A stretch of 64,000 nucleotides of DNA, from NCBI GenBank assembly GCA_002337385.1, contig DDFY01000010.1, positions 96,204 to 160,203 on the forward strand, in the 5' to 3' direction. How positions within the stretch are numbered: position 1 is the first letter of the stretch; each line of letters begins with the position of its first letter. The position numbers and the translations under genes were made by a program. The DNA comes from Erythrobacter sp. UBA1916. GTDB lineage: Bacteria > Pseudomonadota > Alphaproteobacteria > Sphingomonadales > Sphingomonadaceae. The notes under the pieces are model-generated. The model saw only the letters and a program-made list of their open reading frames with translations. It was not told the origin of the DNA and did no database searches. Of this stretch, positions 1-9,060 are shown piece after piece.

Positions 1-908
1 TCCTCCTCGATGCGGAGACCGGCGAGCCGGTGCTGCCGGTGGAAGAACGCCCGGTTCCGCCGGGCAACGTCCCGGGCGAGTATTACCACCCTACCCAGCC
101 GTTCCCGGTCGTCACCCCGCCGCTGAGCCGGGTCGAGATGACCTATCAGGACATCGTCAGCCCTGAAGACACCACGCCCGAGCACGCGGCAGCCTGCCAT
201 GCCATGTGGGAGAAGGCGGGCGGTTTCTACAACACCGGGCCGTTCACCCCCTTCCTCTACAAGGAAGCCGGTGCGGAGCCGATGTCGACCATCCAGCTGC
301 CCGGCGGAACTGGCGGCGTGAACTGGGGCGGCCCTGCCGCCGATCCGACCACCGGCCTTGTCTACGTGAATGCGCAGGACACCTCGCTGGTCGGCTGGGT
401 CGAAAAGGTCGAGGGCGACAAGCCCTACAGCTTCGATGCCACCTCGGCACCCGAGTATGACCGCGCCAGCGTCGATGGCAAAGGCCCGTTCTTCACCTTC
501 AGCGCCCCGCTTTCGGGCGAATATGACGAGCGCGGCCGCCCCGTCGGCACCAGCGCACCGTGTTACAAGCCGCCGTGGTCGCGTCTGACCGCGGTCAATG
601 CCAACACCGGCGAGATTGCCTGGGCGGTTCCGCTCGGCCTGTTCGAGGAATTGCCCGAGGGGCATCAGGTGCTCGGCAATTCGGGCAGCGCCGGGCCCAG
701 TGTTACAGCTGGCGGACTTGTGTTCGTCGGTGCCACTAACGACAAACGCCTGCGCGCTTTCGACGCTGCCACTGGCGAGCAGCTCTGGGAAAGCGTACTT
801 AGCGGCAACGCCAATGCAAACCCGATGACCTATCGGGGCCGCGATGGCAGACAGTATGTCGCAATCAATGCCGGTGGCATGATCGCGGCTTTCGCACTCA
901 ATCAGTAA
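1..908 (+). CDS. PQQ-type quinoprotein dehydrogenase, C-terminal part
   Basis: The reading frame is open from base 3, so the gene begins upstream of the window and only about the last 300 residues are visible. They read like the C-terminal beta-propeller of membrane or periplasmic PQQ-dependent dehydrogenases of the glucose dehydrogenase type: GGVNWGGPAADPTTGLVYVN, a later TGEIAWAVPLG blade, FDAATGEQLWE and a closing YVAINAGGMIAAFALN. Such enzymes oxidise alcohols or sugars in the periplasm and pass electrons to quinone or cytochrome. The substrate cannot be told from this fragment. It stops 18 bases before the next gene on the same strand and is probably co-transcribed with it. The family is fairly certain; the subfamily is not. 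Confidence 0.8.
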   Translation, partial: LLDAETGEPVLPVEERPVPPGNVPGEYYHPTQPFPVVTPPLSRVEMTYQDIVSPEDTTPEHAAACHAMWEKAGGFYNTGPFTPFLYKEAGAEPMSTIQLPGGTGGVNWGGPAADPTTGLVYVNAQDTSLVGWVEKVEGDKPYSFDATSAPEYDRASVDGKGPFFTFSAPLSGEYDERGRPVGTSAPCYKPPWSRLTAVNANTGEIAWAVPLGLFEELPEGHQVLGNSGSAGPSVTAGGLVFVGATNDKRLRAFDAATGEQLWESVLSGNANANPMTYRGRDGRQYVAINAGGMIAAFALNQ

Positions 909-926
909 TCGCATACAGGAGAGGTC

Positions 927-1796
927 ATGCGGGGGATTAAACAATTGAGCTTGATGGCGGCATCGGCGCTGGCCTTTGCCGGCTGCGCAACCGTGCCCGC
1001 CACGCCGGCACTTGCCGACCAGCACGAAGCCAGCGCTCCGGCGCGGATCGGCGATGCACCGAACATCAACGGTGTGTGGCAGGTGATCAACGAGGCCAAC
1101 TGGAACCTCGAGCCGCACAGCGCCGGCCCGAACCCACTGTCCGAAGGCGACACCCTGCTGGGCGCGATCGGCGCGATCCCGCCAAGTCTGGGCGTCATCG
1201 AAGGCGGCGAGATTCCGTACAAGCCCGAAGCGCTGGAGCGGCTCAACCAGAACCGCGAAAACGTGATCAGCTGGGACCCGGAAGCCGCCTGCTATCTGCC
1301 GGGCATTCCGCGTGCGACCTACATGCCGCACCCGTTCCAGATCGTTCAGGGCGATGGCGACGACATTCTGATCGCTTACCAATATGCCTCGGCCAACCGC
1401 GTGATCCACATGGGAGAGGTCGGCATCCCGCCGATCGATACCTGGATGGGCACCTCCTACGGCCAGTGGGACGGCGATACGCTCGTCGTCACCACGCTGG
1501 CGCAGGGGCCGGGCCTGGTGAAGCTGCCCGGCGGCGAGATGATCGATGGTGTGACCTGGCTCGATCGCAACGGCAACTATCTCACCAACCACGCCACGGT
1601 GACCGAACGCTTCACCCCGATGGGGCCAAACCACATCGAATATGAAGCCACGATCGACGATCCGACCATCTATACGCGTCCGTGGACAATCAAGATGCCG
1701 CTGTACCGGCGGATGGAAGAGAACGCACAACTGCTTGAATTCAAGTGCGTGCCCTTCTCTGAGCACCTGCTCTACGGCGACTTAATCGCAGAGTAA
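927..1796 (+). CDS. Secreted lipoprotein of unknown function, partner of DUF6152
   Basis: A 289-residue protein whose start is preceded by a good ribosome binding site (CAGGAGAGG). The N-terminus is a lipoprotein signal with lipobox LAFAGC, so Cys20 would be the lipidated residue. The mature part has INGVWQV near the start, a CYLPGIPR segment, GQWDGDTLVVTT and a closing cysteine segment FKCVPF. The same order of motifs appears in the 256-residue protein at 50061-50831, so the two are paralogues. Both sit next to a DUF6152 gene. I know of no assigned function. A role in a periplasmic oxidation system with the preceding quinoprotein is a guess from position only. Confidence 0.72.
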   Translation: MRGIKQLSLMAASALAFAGCATVPATPALADQHEASAPARIGDAPNINGVWQVINEANWNLEPHSAGPNPLSEGDTLLGAIGAIPPSLGVIEGGEIPYKPEALERLNQNRENVISWDPEAACYLPGIPRATYMPHPFQIVQGDGDDILIAYQYASANRVIHMGEVGIPPIDTWMGTSYGQWDGDTLVVTTLAQGPGLVKLPGGEMIDGVTWLDRNGNYLTNHATVTERFTPMGPNHIEYEATIDDPTIYTRPWTIKMPLYRRMEENAQLLEFKCVPFSEHLLYGDLIAE

Positions 1797-1870
1797 TGTT
1801 GGGTAGGGCAAACAGACAAAGTCAATTTGAAAGTTGTCCGAAACCCGGGGATTTTGACAAGGAGTAAACC

Positions 1871-2296
1871 ATGCAGATCAAGAAGCTCAGCGCTGCCGCA
1901 ATCGGCGCCGTGCTGGCGATCACGGCAGTGGGCGCCGCCGCGCACCACTCGTTCGCCACCGAATTCGATCGTAACAAACCGATCCGCCTGTCGGGCAAGG
2001 TCGTGATGTTCGAGTGGGTTAACCCCCACTCCTGGATTCACATCGACGTGAACCGCAACGGCAAGACCGAACGCTGGCGTATTGAAGGCGGCGCGCCGTC
2101 GGCCCTGCTGCGTCGTGGCTGGAACAGAAACTCGCTGCCCGCGGGCACCGACATCATCGTCGACGCCTTCCAGGCACGCGATGGCGACACCCGCGCCTCG
2201 GCTGCGGAAATTCGCTTCCCGAACGGTCGCGAGCTGTCGCTCGGCAACCCGACCACCGAGGCTGTGGCCGCTGCAGCCCGCCGCGCCGGCAACTAA
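1871..2296 (+). CDS. DUF6152 family secreted protein
   Basis: A 141-residue protein with an N-terminal signal peptide ending near AAAHHS. The mature part begins with HHSFATEFD, followed by GKVVMFEWVNPHSWIHIDV, ERWRIEGG, LLRRGW and FPNGRELSL. This is the DUF6152 pattern, a small periplasmic domain of unknown role common in sphingomonads. The start is preceded by AAGGAG at 1858-1863. The gene lies 74 bases after the lipoprotein gene and is followed by a strong terminator, so it is probably the last gene of the unit. A second DUF6152 gene is at 49655-50038, also next to a paralogue of the lipoprotein. Confidence 0.85.
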   Translation: MQIKKLSAAAIGAVLAITAVGAAAHHSFATEFDRNKPIRLSGKVVMFEWVNPHSWIHIDVNRNGKTERWRIEGGAPSALLRRGWNRNSLPAGTDIIVDAFQARDGDTRASAAEIRFPNGRELSLGNPTTEAVAAAARRAGN

Positions 2297-2318
2297 GCCG
2301 ACCACAATCGAACAAGCG

Positions 2319-2346
2319 AACGGGGGCCTTCAGGGCCCCCGTTTTC
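2319..2346 (+). terminator. Rho-independent terminator after the DUF6152 gene
   Basis: A 10-bp perfect stem (AACGGGGGCC / GGCCCCCGTT) with a 5-base loop, followed by TTTT. It lies 22 bases after the DUF6152 stop and separates that unit from the esterase gene. Confidence 0.9.
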
Positions 2347-2416
2347 GTATGTGTACCAGCGATTGACTTTGTTCGGCAGGCAGGCTTTCACCCTCGCCCA
2401 AAGGGAGAGAACTGCA

Positions 2417-3610
2417 ATGTCAGCCAAGCATCACGCGTTTACTCTGGCGCTCCTCATCGCCGCCCCCGCCACGCCTGCCTTGGCGCAGAGCGCAGCAGAC
2501 GCCCCGGTGTCTTGCCTTCCGCAAGGCCCCTTCGGCCAGATGGACTATACCTCGGTGGAGGTGCTCGCCGATGGCCGCGTGACCTTCCGCCTATGCGCTC
2601 CCGAAGCGCAGGAGGTGCGCGTTACCAGCACCGACATCGACCCGATTATTCCGGCAGGCTTCGGCGGGGGCCCGCGCGGTCTGCCGCTCACCCGCGATGA
2701 CAGCGGCCTGTGGTCTGGCACGACCACCCTGCCCATCCCGGCTGATACCTATCGCTTCAATTTCGAGGTCGATGGCGCACGTGTGCCCGACCCGCTTGCC
2801 ACCACTTTCAGCCGCGAGCGCAGTGGCATCAATTCGACCTTCGAAGTGATCGGACCCGAGGGCGCATTCCAGAGCTACGATCCGGCGATCCCTCACGGCG
2901 TCGTCAGCCGCATCGAATACTGGTCCTCCACGCTCAATGCCAAGCGCGAGGCCTACGTCTACACCCCGAGCGGATACATGACCGGCAGCGACGCCTACCC
3001 CGTGCTCTATCTGGTGCACGGCGCAGGCGACAGCGCGGATAGCTGGACCAGCGTGGGCCATGCCAACTACATCGCCGACAACCTGATCGCCGCGGGCGAG
3101 GCCGAGCGGATGATCATCGTCATGCCCTTCGGCCACACCCCCGTCCGCAACGACGCGGACATGCTCGATAACACCGACTTCGGTGACGATCTTACCCGCG
3201 ACCTGATCCCCTTTGTCGACAGCCACTTCCGCACAATTGCCGATGCCGATCACCGGGCCATGGCCGGGCTATCGATGGGCGGCGCGCATACGCTGCGTTT
3301 CGGCGTCACCCGACCCGACCTGTTTGGTGAGGTAGGCATCTTCTCGATGGGTCTCGGGATGGCCGGCCCCTCCGACATCACTGACTATGTCGCGGCCAAC
3401 GCCGATGCACTCAAGGCGCGCGCGGCTTTGCCGGAGCCGGTCTATTACGCGATAGGCAGCGAGGATTTCCTCTACGGCACCTCTACTCCGACCCGCGCGA
3501 TGTTCACCGAGCAAGGCATTGCCGTGGATTACAATGAATCGGGCGGCGGGCACACCTGGATCAACTGGCGCCGCTACCTGAAGGACTTCCTGCCGAGGCT
3601 GTTCCGCTAG
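2417..3610 (+). CDS. Secreted alpha/beta-hydrolase esterase with N-terminal CBM48-like domain
   Basis: A 397-residue protein. I choose ATG 2417 because GGGAGAG lies 7 bases upstream and a signal peptide (cleavage near PALAQ) begins there; an earlier in-frame ATG at 2351 would spoil the signal. Residues about 45-125 resemble an early-set/CBM48-like beta domain (VTFRLCAPEAQEVRV). Residues about 165-397 are an esterase of the Fes/IroE/XynZ type with oxyanion-region HGAGDS, nucleophile Ser286 in GLSMGG and probable catalytic His379 in GGGHTW. Such enzymes hydrolyse siderophore, feruloyl or acetyl esters in the periplasm. The substrate is not evident. Its stop codon overlaps the stop of convergent fliS. 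Confidence 0.8.
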   Translation: MSAKHHAFTLALLIAAPATPALAQSAADAPVSCLPQGPFGQMDYTSVEVLADGRVTFRLCAPEAQEVRVTSTDIDPIIPAGFGGGPRGLPLTRDDSGLWSGTTTLPIPADTYRFNFEVDGARVPDPLATTFSRERSGINSTFEVIGPEGAFQSYDPAIPHGVVSRIEYWSSTLNAKREAYVYTPSGYMTGSDAYPVLYLVHGAGDSADSWTSVGHANYIADNLIAAGEAERMIIVMPFGHTPVRNDADMLDNTDFGDDLTRDLIPFVDSHFRTIADADHRAMAGLSMGGAHTLRFGVTRPDLFGEVGIFSMGLGMAGPSDITDYVAANADALKARAALPEPVYYAIGSEDFLYGTSTPTRAMFTEQGIAVDYNESGGGHTWINWRRYLKDFLPRLFR

Positions 3611-3984
3611 CTCGCCGTGGAAAGGGCGGCCCCGATCTCGGCGAAGTCAGAACGCACTTCGGCAAGGGCCTCGGCATCGAACGCCATCACGCAATTGAGG
3701 ATCGTCTCGCGCGCCGCACCGTAAAGCTGCTCAAGCGCGCCAGCGACCGGATTGCTGCGGTCGAGCCCCATCTCCAGCGCGGTGATCGCGGCGATGGCGC
3801 GGGTCAGCCCCTCGGAACGGTTGGTCGCATCGCCTCCCTCGTTGGCGCGGATGGCCCGGCCCAGCTCGCTCACCACCTGTTCGAAACAGAGGGCGACGAG
3901 GTCCTTGTTGTCCGAGCCGAGGATGCGGGCGTTGACCTGCACCTTGCGGTAGGCGTCATGCGGATTTTGGCGGAGCATCAGCAT
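3607..3984 (-). CDS. fliS: Flagellar export chaperone FliS
   Basis: A 125-residue helical protein with the FliS pattern: NPHDAYRKVQV near the N-terminus, then KDLVALCFEQVVSEL, a central helix ending in LEMGLD and a final helical segment. FliS binds the C-terminus of flagellin in the cytoplasm and keeps it unfolded until export. The start overlaps the fliD stop by one base (TGATG), so translation is probably coupled, and both are likely read from the fliD sigma-28 promoter. A second Met two codons in is also possible. The stop overlaps that of the convergent esterase. Confidence 0.92.
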   Translation of the reverse strand: MLMLRQNPHDAYRKVQVNARILGSDNKDLVALCFEQVVSELGRAIRANEGGDATNRSEGLTRAIAAITALEMGLDRSNPVAGALEQLYGAARETILNCVMAFDAEALAEVRSDFAEIGAALSTAS

Positions 3985-5417
3985 CAGTTGTCGCTCGAAT
4001 TCCAGGCGTCAATCTGCTGCTTCAAGAAGGTCAGCGTCGATTGCGAGGCAGCAACACGGGCATCAGCCTTGGCGAAGCGCGACACCATCTGCAAACGCAG
4101 GGTTTCCTGCTTCTCGGCGATTTCAGCGGTCATCTCGGTGACCTGCTGCGCCTGGCTTTCGTAACGCTTGATCGAGGAAGCGAGCGAGTTGGCATCGCCG
4201 GTGGAGCCGGCACTGCGGGCAAGCTTGTCGAAGGTCGAATAGACGCCGTAGAGCCCGGTGGTGAACATGGCGGCGACGCCCTCGGCGTCGCGCTCGATCG
4301 TGGCGGCCAGGCGATCGTTGTCGATCTTGAAGGTGCCATCACGGTTGATCACCAGGCCGAGGTCGCTCAGCGTGCGCGGAGCGTCCGGCGCGGCATTGGG
4401 CATGACCACCGTGCCTGGCAGCTGAGACAGGCTCTGCCGGAGCGAACGTGCGCCCGGATCGCCGCGCAGTTCGCCGCCCTCGACGTTGGTGGCACGGTTC
4501 AGCTCAGCCACCACTTCGTTCAAGGCAGTGACGAGATCCGACATGGTCTCCGGCACACCGCCGGTGGTATTGGCAAAGGTGATATTCGTCGGCGTGCCGA
4601 CATTGGTGCCCGTCAGCGTCAGCTGCAGGCCCGGTGCAATCTGGCCGGTGGTGTTGGTCTTGCTCGACATCTCCAGCCCGTCGAGCGTGAACAAGGCGTC
4701 CTGCGACACCTCCTTGAGCTGCGTTGCAGCGCCGCTGCCGGGTTGCCAGGCAAGCGCGGCAAGCCCCGGTTCGCCGGGTGTCTCGGTCGCCTCGATCACG
4801 AAGCCGCTCTGCTCGCCCTCAGGTCCCTTGAACACCAGCTGCGGGCCATCAACAGTCTGCGCGACATAGGCCGAAACGTCAGCACCAGAGGCGTTGATGG
4901 CGCTGGCAATGTCGGTGAGGCTGGAACCGCTGTCGATGGTGATATCCACCGCGGCTTGCGTAGTATCCTCGGTGAAGGTCGCGCCGTCCATCTTGCCGAA
5001 CCGGACCGTGAGCGAACCTGCGCCAACCGGGTCGGTCGCCGAGACCATGACCGGGCCAGTCAGAACCTGGCGCTTGGCCAGCTGCGACACTTCGAGCGAA
5101 TAGCTGCCCTTGCCGATCGTGCCGAGCGGCGTGCTGGCCGTGGCAACGGCGCTGTCTGCAACCTTGGGCAACGGGGCGAGATCGCCCGTGCGGACAAGAT
5201 CGCCAAGCGAGCTGGCCAGCGTCGCAAAACCGTTCTTGATATTGGACGCGGCCGAAATCTTCTGCGCCAGCAGCTCACCCTTTGCGGCGAGCCTGTCGTT
5301 GCGCTGCTGAAACTGCGCCGCAGCCAGGTCGTTGGCAAGCTGGGTCATGTTGACGCCGCTACCTGCGCCAAGCGTCGTGATGATCGAGCTTGCAGTGCTG
5401 TTCGAGGTGCTTTCCAT
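3984..5417 (-). CDS. fliD: Flagellar filament cap protein FliD
   Basis: A 477-residue protein with the conserved N-terminal segment SIITTLGAGSGVNMTQLAND (residues about 11-30), a variable middle and a C-terminal coiled-coil region (QAQQVTEMTAEIAEKQETLR). FliD caps the growing filament and places flagellin subunits. The start lies only 7 bases after a sigma-28 type -10 element and has no clear Shine-Dalgarno at normal distance, since the purine run AGGAAAGG ends 15 bases away. This suggests a leaderless or near-leaderless message. It follows flhB by 30 bases and is coupled to fliS. Confidence 0.95.
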   Translation of the reverse strand: MESTSNSTASSIITTLGAGSGVNMTQLANDLAAAQFQQRNDRLAAKGELLAQKISAASNIKNGFATLASSLGDLVRTGDLAPLPKVADSAVATASTPLGTIGKGSYSLEVSQLAKRQVLTGPVMVSATDPVGAGSLTVRFGKMDGATFTEDTTQAAVDITIDSGSSLTDIASAINASGADVSAYVAQTVDGPQLVFKGPEGEQSGFVIEATETPGEPGLAALAWQPGSGAATQLKEVSQDALFTLDGLEMSSKTNTTGQIAPGLQLTLTGTNVGTPTNITFANTTGGVPETMSDLVTALNEVVAELNRATNVEGGELRGDPGARSLRQSLSQLPGTVVMPNAAPDAPRTLSDLGLVINRDGTFKIDNDRLAATIERDAEGVAAMFTTGLYGVYSTFDKLARSAGSTGDANSLASSIKRYESQAQQVTEMTAEIAEKQETLRLQMVSRFAKADARVAASQSTLTFLKQQIDAWNSSDN

Positions 5418-5424
5418 GACTGGT

Positions 5425-5452
5425 AGAACGGCCCTTTCCTGCTGCGATTAAG
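5425..5452 (-). promoter_or_regulatory. Sigma-28 (FliA) promoter for fliDS
   Basis: On the minus strand: CTTAAT, 14 bases, GCCGTTCT. The -10 element ends 7 bases before the fliD ATG. Sequence and spacing match those before both flagellins and flgM. The assignment to FliA is an inference from the known TAAA-N15-GCCGATAA consensus and the genes it precedes. Confidence 0.78.
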
Positions 5453-6575
5453 CCGACGCGCGGCCTTCGGCGTCGAATTGCATTTCGACCGGCACACTGA
5501 CCTTCGGCAGCGGCGGCGTCTCGCCGCGGCGAACCGACAGCACGAAGGCAACGATGGCGGCGACAGCGGCGAAAAGCTCCTCGCGGATCACCTGCCGTTC
5601 GCGCGTGGTGTAATAGAGCGAACGTGCCAGCGGCGGATATTCGAGCACCGGAATCTGCATGTCGGCCGCCACTTCGCGGATCGCCATGGCCTTCTCGCCG
5701 CGCCCCTTGGCGACAACGATTGGCGCGGCGGCCTTGTCCGGGTCGTAAACAAGCGCAACCGAGAAGTGCGTCGGGTTGGTGACGACGAACTGCGCGTCCT
5801 TCATCGCCGGGCCGAGCGCGCCGGTGGCAATGTCGCGCTGGCGCTGGCGACGCGCCGCCTTGGTTTCGGGCGAGCCTTCGTTTTCCTTGTTCTCGTCGCG
5901 CATTTCCTTGTGCGTCATCTTCAGCCGCTGATCGCGCCGGAACCACTGGATCGGCAGATCGATCATCGCGATAATCACCAGCCCGCCCGCCAGCGAGGCA
6001 ATCAGCGAGATGCACGCGCTCCACGCGATTTCGAGCTGCCGCGCGAGCGTGGCCCGGCCGAGGTCGGCGATATCGGGCAGCGTCATCCGCATCCACACGA
6101 AGGCGATAGCGCCAAGCAGCCCCACCTTGAGCAGCCCCTTGCCCATCTCGATCCAGCCTTGCGGGCCGAAAATGCGCTTGAGGCCCGACATCGGATTGAT
6201 ACGCTTGCCCTTGAACTGGAGGTTCTCCGCCACCCAGCGCCCCTCGCCGAACGAAAGCTGCGCCACCAGCGAAGCGGCGGGCACCATCAGGCCAAGGATC
6301 ACCACCGGCACGGCGACATCAGGAATGATCGCGAGAACATCGCCCGCCCCGCCCCGCTCCAGCGAATTGGCATCGAAGGTTAGCGCAGTGATGACCAGCT
6401 TGCGCAGCTCGTCGAGCACCCAGGGTCCTGCCAGGATCATCCAGGCCAGCCCGGCGAGAACGGTGGCAGCCGTTGCCAGCTCCTTGCTGCGCAGAACATC
6501 GCCCTGCTTGGCCGCCTCACGCCTTTTGCGCGCGGTTGGCGCAAAGGTCTTCTCGCCGCTGTCCTCGCCGCTCAT
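5448..6575 (-). CDS. flhB: Flagellar export switch protein FlhB
   Basis: A 375-residue inner-membrane protein: a basic N-terminal tail, four membrane segments within residues about 35-205, and a cytoplasmic domain with the self-cleavage site NPTH at residues 267-270. FlhB changes export specificity from rod/hook to filament substrates after cleavage between Asn and Pro, under control of FliK. The motif is intact, so switching should work. The start overlaps the fliR stop by four bases (ATGA). The length is normal for the family. Confidence 0.96.
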   Translation of the reverse strand: MSGEDSGEKTFAPTARKRREAAKQGDVLRSKELATAATVLAGLAWMILAGPWVLDELRKLVITALTFDANSLERGGAGDVLAIIPDVAVPVVILGLMVPAASLVAQLSFGEGRWVAENLQFKGKRINPMSGLKRIFGPQGWIEMGKGLLKVGLLGAIAFVWMRMTLPDIADLGRATLARQLEIAWSACISLIASLAGGLVIIAMIDLPIQWFRRDQRLKMTHKEMRDENKENEGSPETKAARRQRQRDIATGALGPAMKDAQFVVTNPTHFSVALVYDPDKAAAPIVVAKGRGEKAMAIREVAADMQIPVLEYPPLARSLYYTTRERQVIREELFAAVAAIVAFVLSVRRGETPPLPKVSVPVEMQFDAEGRASA

Positions 6576-7354
6576 GGCGCGATCACCAATGCTACGTTGT
6601 CGAGCCCGGTACGGGCGATGGTTTCGAACTCGGCATAGATCAGCGGCGAAGCCACGATCAGCGCGCCCAGCCCTGCCAACACGCCCGAAGGCAGGCCCAG
6701 CGCGAACAGGTTGAGCGAAGGCGCCGAACGGCTGAGGATGCCGGTCAGCACCTGCACCATCAGCAGCACCAGCGTGATCGGCAGGGAAATGAGAACCCCG
6801 AACCGGAACATCTGCGTGGCGAACCCGGCAATCATCACGGTCCGATCATCGCCAAGCCAGGTCTCGCCCGGCGGAAAGGTGGAATAGCTTTCGACGACCA
6901 GCTCCAGCCATTGCAGATGGCCGCCAAGGGCAAGGAAGATCAGCGTCAGAACGATAGTGAAAAACTGTCCGAAAGCCGTGATTTGCGTCCCGGCCTGCGG
7001 ATCGCTTGTCATGGCCATCGAAAGGCCCATCGCCCCGCCGATCACTTCTGCGGCGAGCACCGGGCCGGCAAAGGCGAGCTGCAATACGAAGCCCAGCGTG
7101 AGCCCCACCACCACTTCGCCGGCAACGGCCAGCGCACCTTCGATGCTGAAGACCTCGGCGGGCGCTGAAACGTCTGTCCAGGCTGCCACGAACACTGCGA
7201 CAGCACCGGCGGCGACCACCCGCACCTGCGCAGGCACGCCCATGGCACCGAAGATCGGCGCAGCGACCATCGCCGCGCCGGTCCGGACCATCAGGAACAC
7301 GACCAACCAGAATTCGGCCTCGATCGGTCCGATGCCGAAGGACAGGTTGTTCAT
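6572..7354 (-). CDS. fliR: Flagellar export gate protein FliR
   Basis: A 260-residue, very hydrophobic protein with about six membrane segments and the FliR features FWLVVFLMVRTGAAMVAAPI at the start and GAMGVPAQVRV. It forms the export gate at the centre of the basal body with FliP and FliQ. The start overlaps the fliQ stop (ATGA) and the end overlaps flhB, so the order is fliP-fliQ-fliR-flhB as in many bacteria. Confidence 0.95.
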   Translation of the reverse strand: MNNLSFGIGPIEAEFWLVVFLMVRTGAAMVAAPIFGAMGVPAQVRVVAAGAVAVFVAAWTDVSAPAEVFSIEGALAVAGEVVVGLTLGFVLQLAFAGPVLAAEVIGGAMGLSMAMTSDPQAGTQITAFGQFFTIVLTLIFLALGGHLQWLELVVESYSTFPPGETWLGDDRTVMIAGFATQMFRFGVLISLPITLVLLMVQVLTGILSRSAPSLNLFALGLPSGVLAGLGALIVASPLIYAEFETIARTGLDNVALVIAP

Positions 7355-7626
7355 TGCCCGATCGTGGCGATCTGCGAGAAAATCTCGACCATGAAGTCGG
7401 ACAGGAGCACCATCATGCTCGCGCCGAGCACCACCAGCACCAGCGAGATCGCAGCAAGCTTGGGCACGAAGGTGAGGGTCTGTTCATTGACCGATGTCGC
7501 CGCCTGGATCAGGCCAACCACGAGGCCGACCGCAAGACTGGCAAGCAGGATCGGGGCCGCGATCAGCGCGGTGGTCCACAGCATCCGGTCGGCAAGCGCC
7601 AGCAGGGCGGGCATTTCATCCATCAA
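7351..7626 (-). CDS. fliQ: Flagellar export gate protein FliQ
   Basis: A 91-residue protein with two membrane helices and the typical segment LVVGLIQAATSVNEQTLTFV between them. It is a subunit of the FliPQR export gate. Two start Met codons are adjacent (MMDEM); either fits. It lies 12 bases after fliP and overlaps fliR. Confidence 0.95.
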   Translation of the reverse strand: MMDEMPALLALADRMLWTTALIAAPILLASLAVGLVVGLIQAATSVNEQTLTFVPKLAAISLVLVVLGASMMVLLSDFMVEIFSQIATIGQ

Positions 7627-7638
7627 TCCCCCTCCCCG

Positions 7639-8418
7639 CTATAGGAAACTGGCCGCGAGCGAGCCCATCAAGAGCGCCCACCCATCAACAAGAACGAACA
7701 ATAAGAGTTTGAAAGGCAAGGAGACGAGCATCGGGCTCATCATCATCATGCCCAGGCTCATCAGCACCGAGGATACGACAAGATCGATCACCAGAAACGG
7801 CAGAAACAGCATGAAGCCGATCTGGAATGCCGTCTTCAATTCGCTGGTCACGAAAGCCGGAAGCAGAATTGAAAACGGCACATCGGCCTGCGAGGCATAG
7901 CCAGGATGCTTGGCAAGGTCGGTGAACATGGCGAGGTCGGTTTCGCGGGTCTGGCGGATCATGAAAGCGTGAAAAGCATCACCCGCATTCTCAATCGCCA
8001 CTTCGGCGCCGATGGTGTCAGCAGCATAGGGCTCGATCGCCTCGGCGTTCACGCGGTCCAGCGTGGGCGCCATCACGAACAGCGACAGGAACAGCGACAG
8101 CCCGATCAGCACCTGATTGGGCGGCGACTGCTGCAGGCCCAGTGCCTGACGCAGGATAGCAAGCACGATGATGATCCGCGTGAAGCTCGTCATCATCAGG
8201 ATCAGCGCCGGCAGGACCGTGAGCAGGCCCATCACCAGCAGCAGCTGGAGCGACAGGCTTAACGAGCCGTCCGGCCCGTTCGACAATTCACCAAAAGCCC
8301 GGTCGAGCGCACCGGGAACGGCGGCCTCTGTGGCAACCTGCGCGTGCACCAGCACAGGCGTCAGCAGCGCGCCGAGCGCAGCAACAATGCTAAGCGCCCG
8401 TTTACCATAATTGCTCAT
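7639..8418 (-). CDS. fliP: Flagellar export gate protein FliP
   Basis: A 259-residue protein. I choose ATG 8418 because it overlaps the fliO stop (ATGA) and begins a cleavable signal peptide (ending VLVHAQ), as FliP proteins usually have. Conserved segments are [38 protein letters not shown], and the C-terminal [20 protein letters not shown]. FliP is the main component of the FliPQR gate. An in-frame extension to 8502 lies inside fliO and is not needed. Confidence 0.95.
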   Translation of the reverse strand: MSNYGKRALSIVAALGALLTPVLVHAQVATEAAVPGALDRAFGELSNGPDGSLSLSLQLLLVMGLLTVLPALILMMTSFTRIIIVLAILRQALGLQQSPPNQVLIGLSLFLSLFVMAPTLDRVNAEAIEPYAADTIGAEVAIENAGDAFHAFMIRQTRETDLAMFTDLAKHPGYASQADVPFSILLPAFVTSELKTAFQIGFMLFLPFLVIDLVVSSVLMSLGMMMMSPMLVSLPFKLLLFVLVDGWALLMGSLAASFL

Positions 8419-8747
8419 TGGGCGAACTCGTCTTCCCCGAGATCGGCCAGCGCCTGGGTGTTGGCCTTCGCCTTGGTTTGCGCGCGGCTTTGCGCTGCGC
8501 ATTCGGCCAGCCAGGTGAAGCCGCTCTTCGAGGAGGCGACCAGGATATCGCGTCCGTTGTATTCGATCACCGCCAAGCGTTGGCCGGGCGAGAGCATCAT
8601 CGTCTCCACCACCTTGATCGTGCGCGAACGGCCCTCACCGCCCGCACCGACCTGAGCCTGCAACTTCTTGGCCAGCTTGAGGCTGCCCCAGATCATCACC
8701 GCAATCAGCGGCAGCAGGATCGCCAGCTTGAGCAGATACCAGCCCAC
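8415..8747 (-). CDS. fliO: Flagellar protein FliO (short, GTG start)
   Basis: A 110-residue protein starting at GTG 8747, one base after the fliN stop. It has one membrane helix (residues about 4-22) followed by a cytoplasmic domain with [23 protein letters not shown] split over residues about 40-65 and [14 protein letters not shown], the usual FliO features. FliO helps assemble the FliP ring. It overlaps fliP by four bases. The start is inferred from topology and operon spacing; a longer frame exists but lies inside fliN. Confidence 0.85.
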   Translation of the reverse strand: MGWYLLKLAILLPLIAVMIWGSLKLAKKLQAQVGAGGEGRSRTIKVVETMMLSPGQRLAVIEYNGRDILVASSKSGFTWLAECAAQSRAQTKAKANTQALADLGEDEFAQ

Positions 8748-8748
8748 G

Positions 8749-9060
8749 TTACAGGCCTCCCTGCGGCCCTGCGGCAGCAGCGGCAGGCGTGGCGGTGAGC
8801 GCGTCTTCCGCATCGCCGCCCACAAGTTCGATGATGCGCAGGCCGAAACGGTTGCCTTCGGCCACCACCTCGCCGCGCGCCACGACCTTGCCGTTGACCA
8901 GCAGGTCAAGCGGTTCGTCGATCAGGCGATCGAGCATGATCACCTGCCCCTCGCCCAGCGCGCATATTTCGCGCAGGCGCATGCTTGATGCGCCCAGCTC
9001 GACCGAGACGGCCACGTTGATGTCCTTGAGCATACCAAGGCTGGTAAAGGGAATGGTCAC
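8749..9060 (-). CDS. fliN: Flagellar motor switch protein FliN
   Basis: A 103-residue protein carrying the SpoA-type C-ring domain: DINVAVSVELGASSMRLREI, LDRLIDEPLDLLVNGKVVARG and NRFGLRIIEL. It forms the lower C-ring with FliM and takes part in export and switching. The start overlaps fliM (ATGA). It is of normal length for the short FliN form. Confidence 0.95.
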   Translation of the reverse strand: MTIPFTSLGMLKDINVAVSVELGASSMRLREICALGEGQVIMLDRLIDEPLDLLVNGKVVARGEVVAEGNRFGLRIIELVGGDAEDALTATPAAAAAGPQGGL

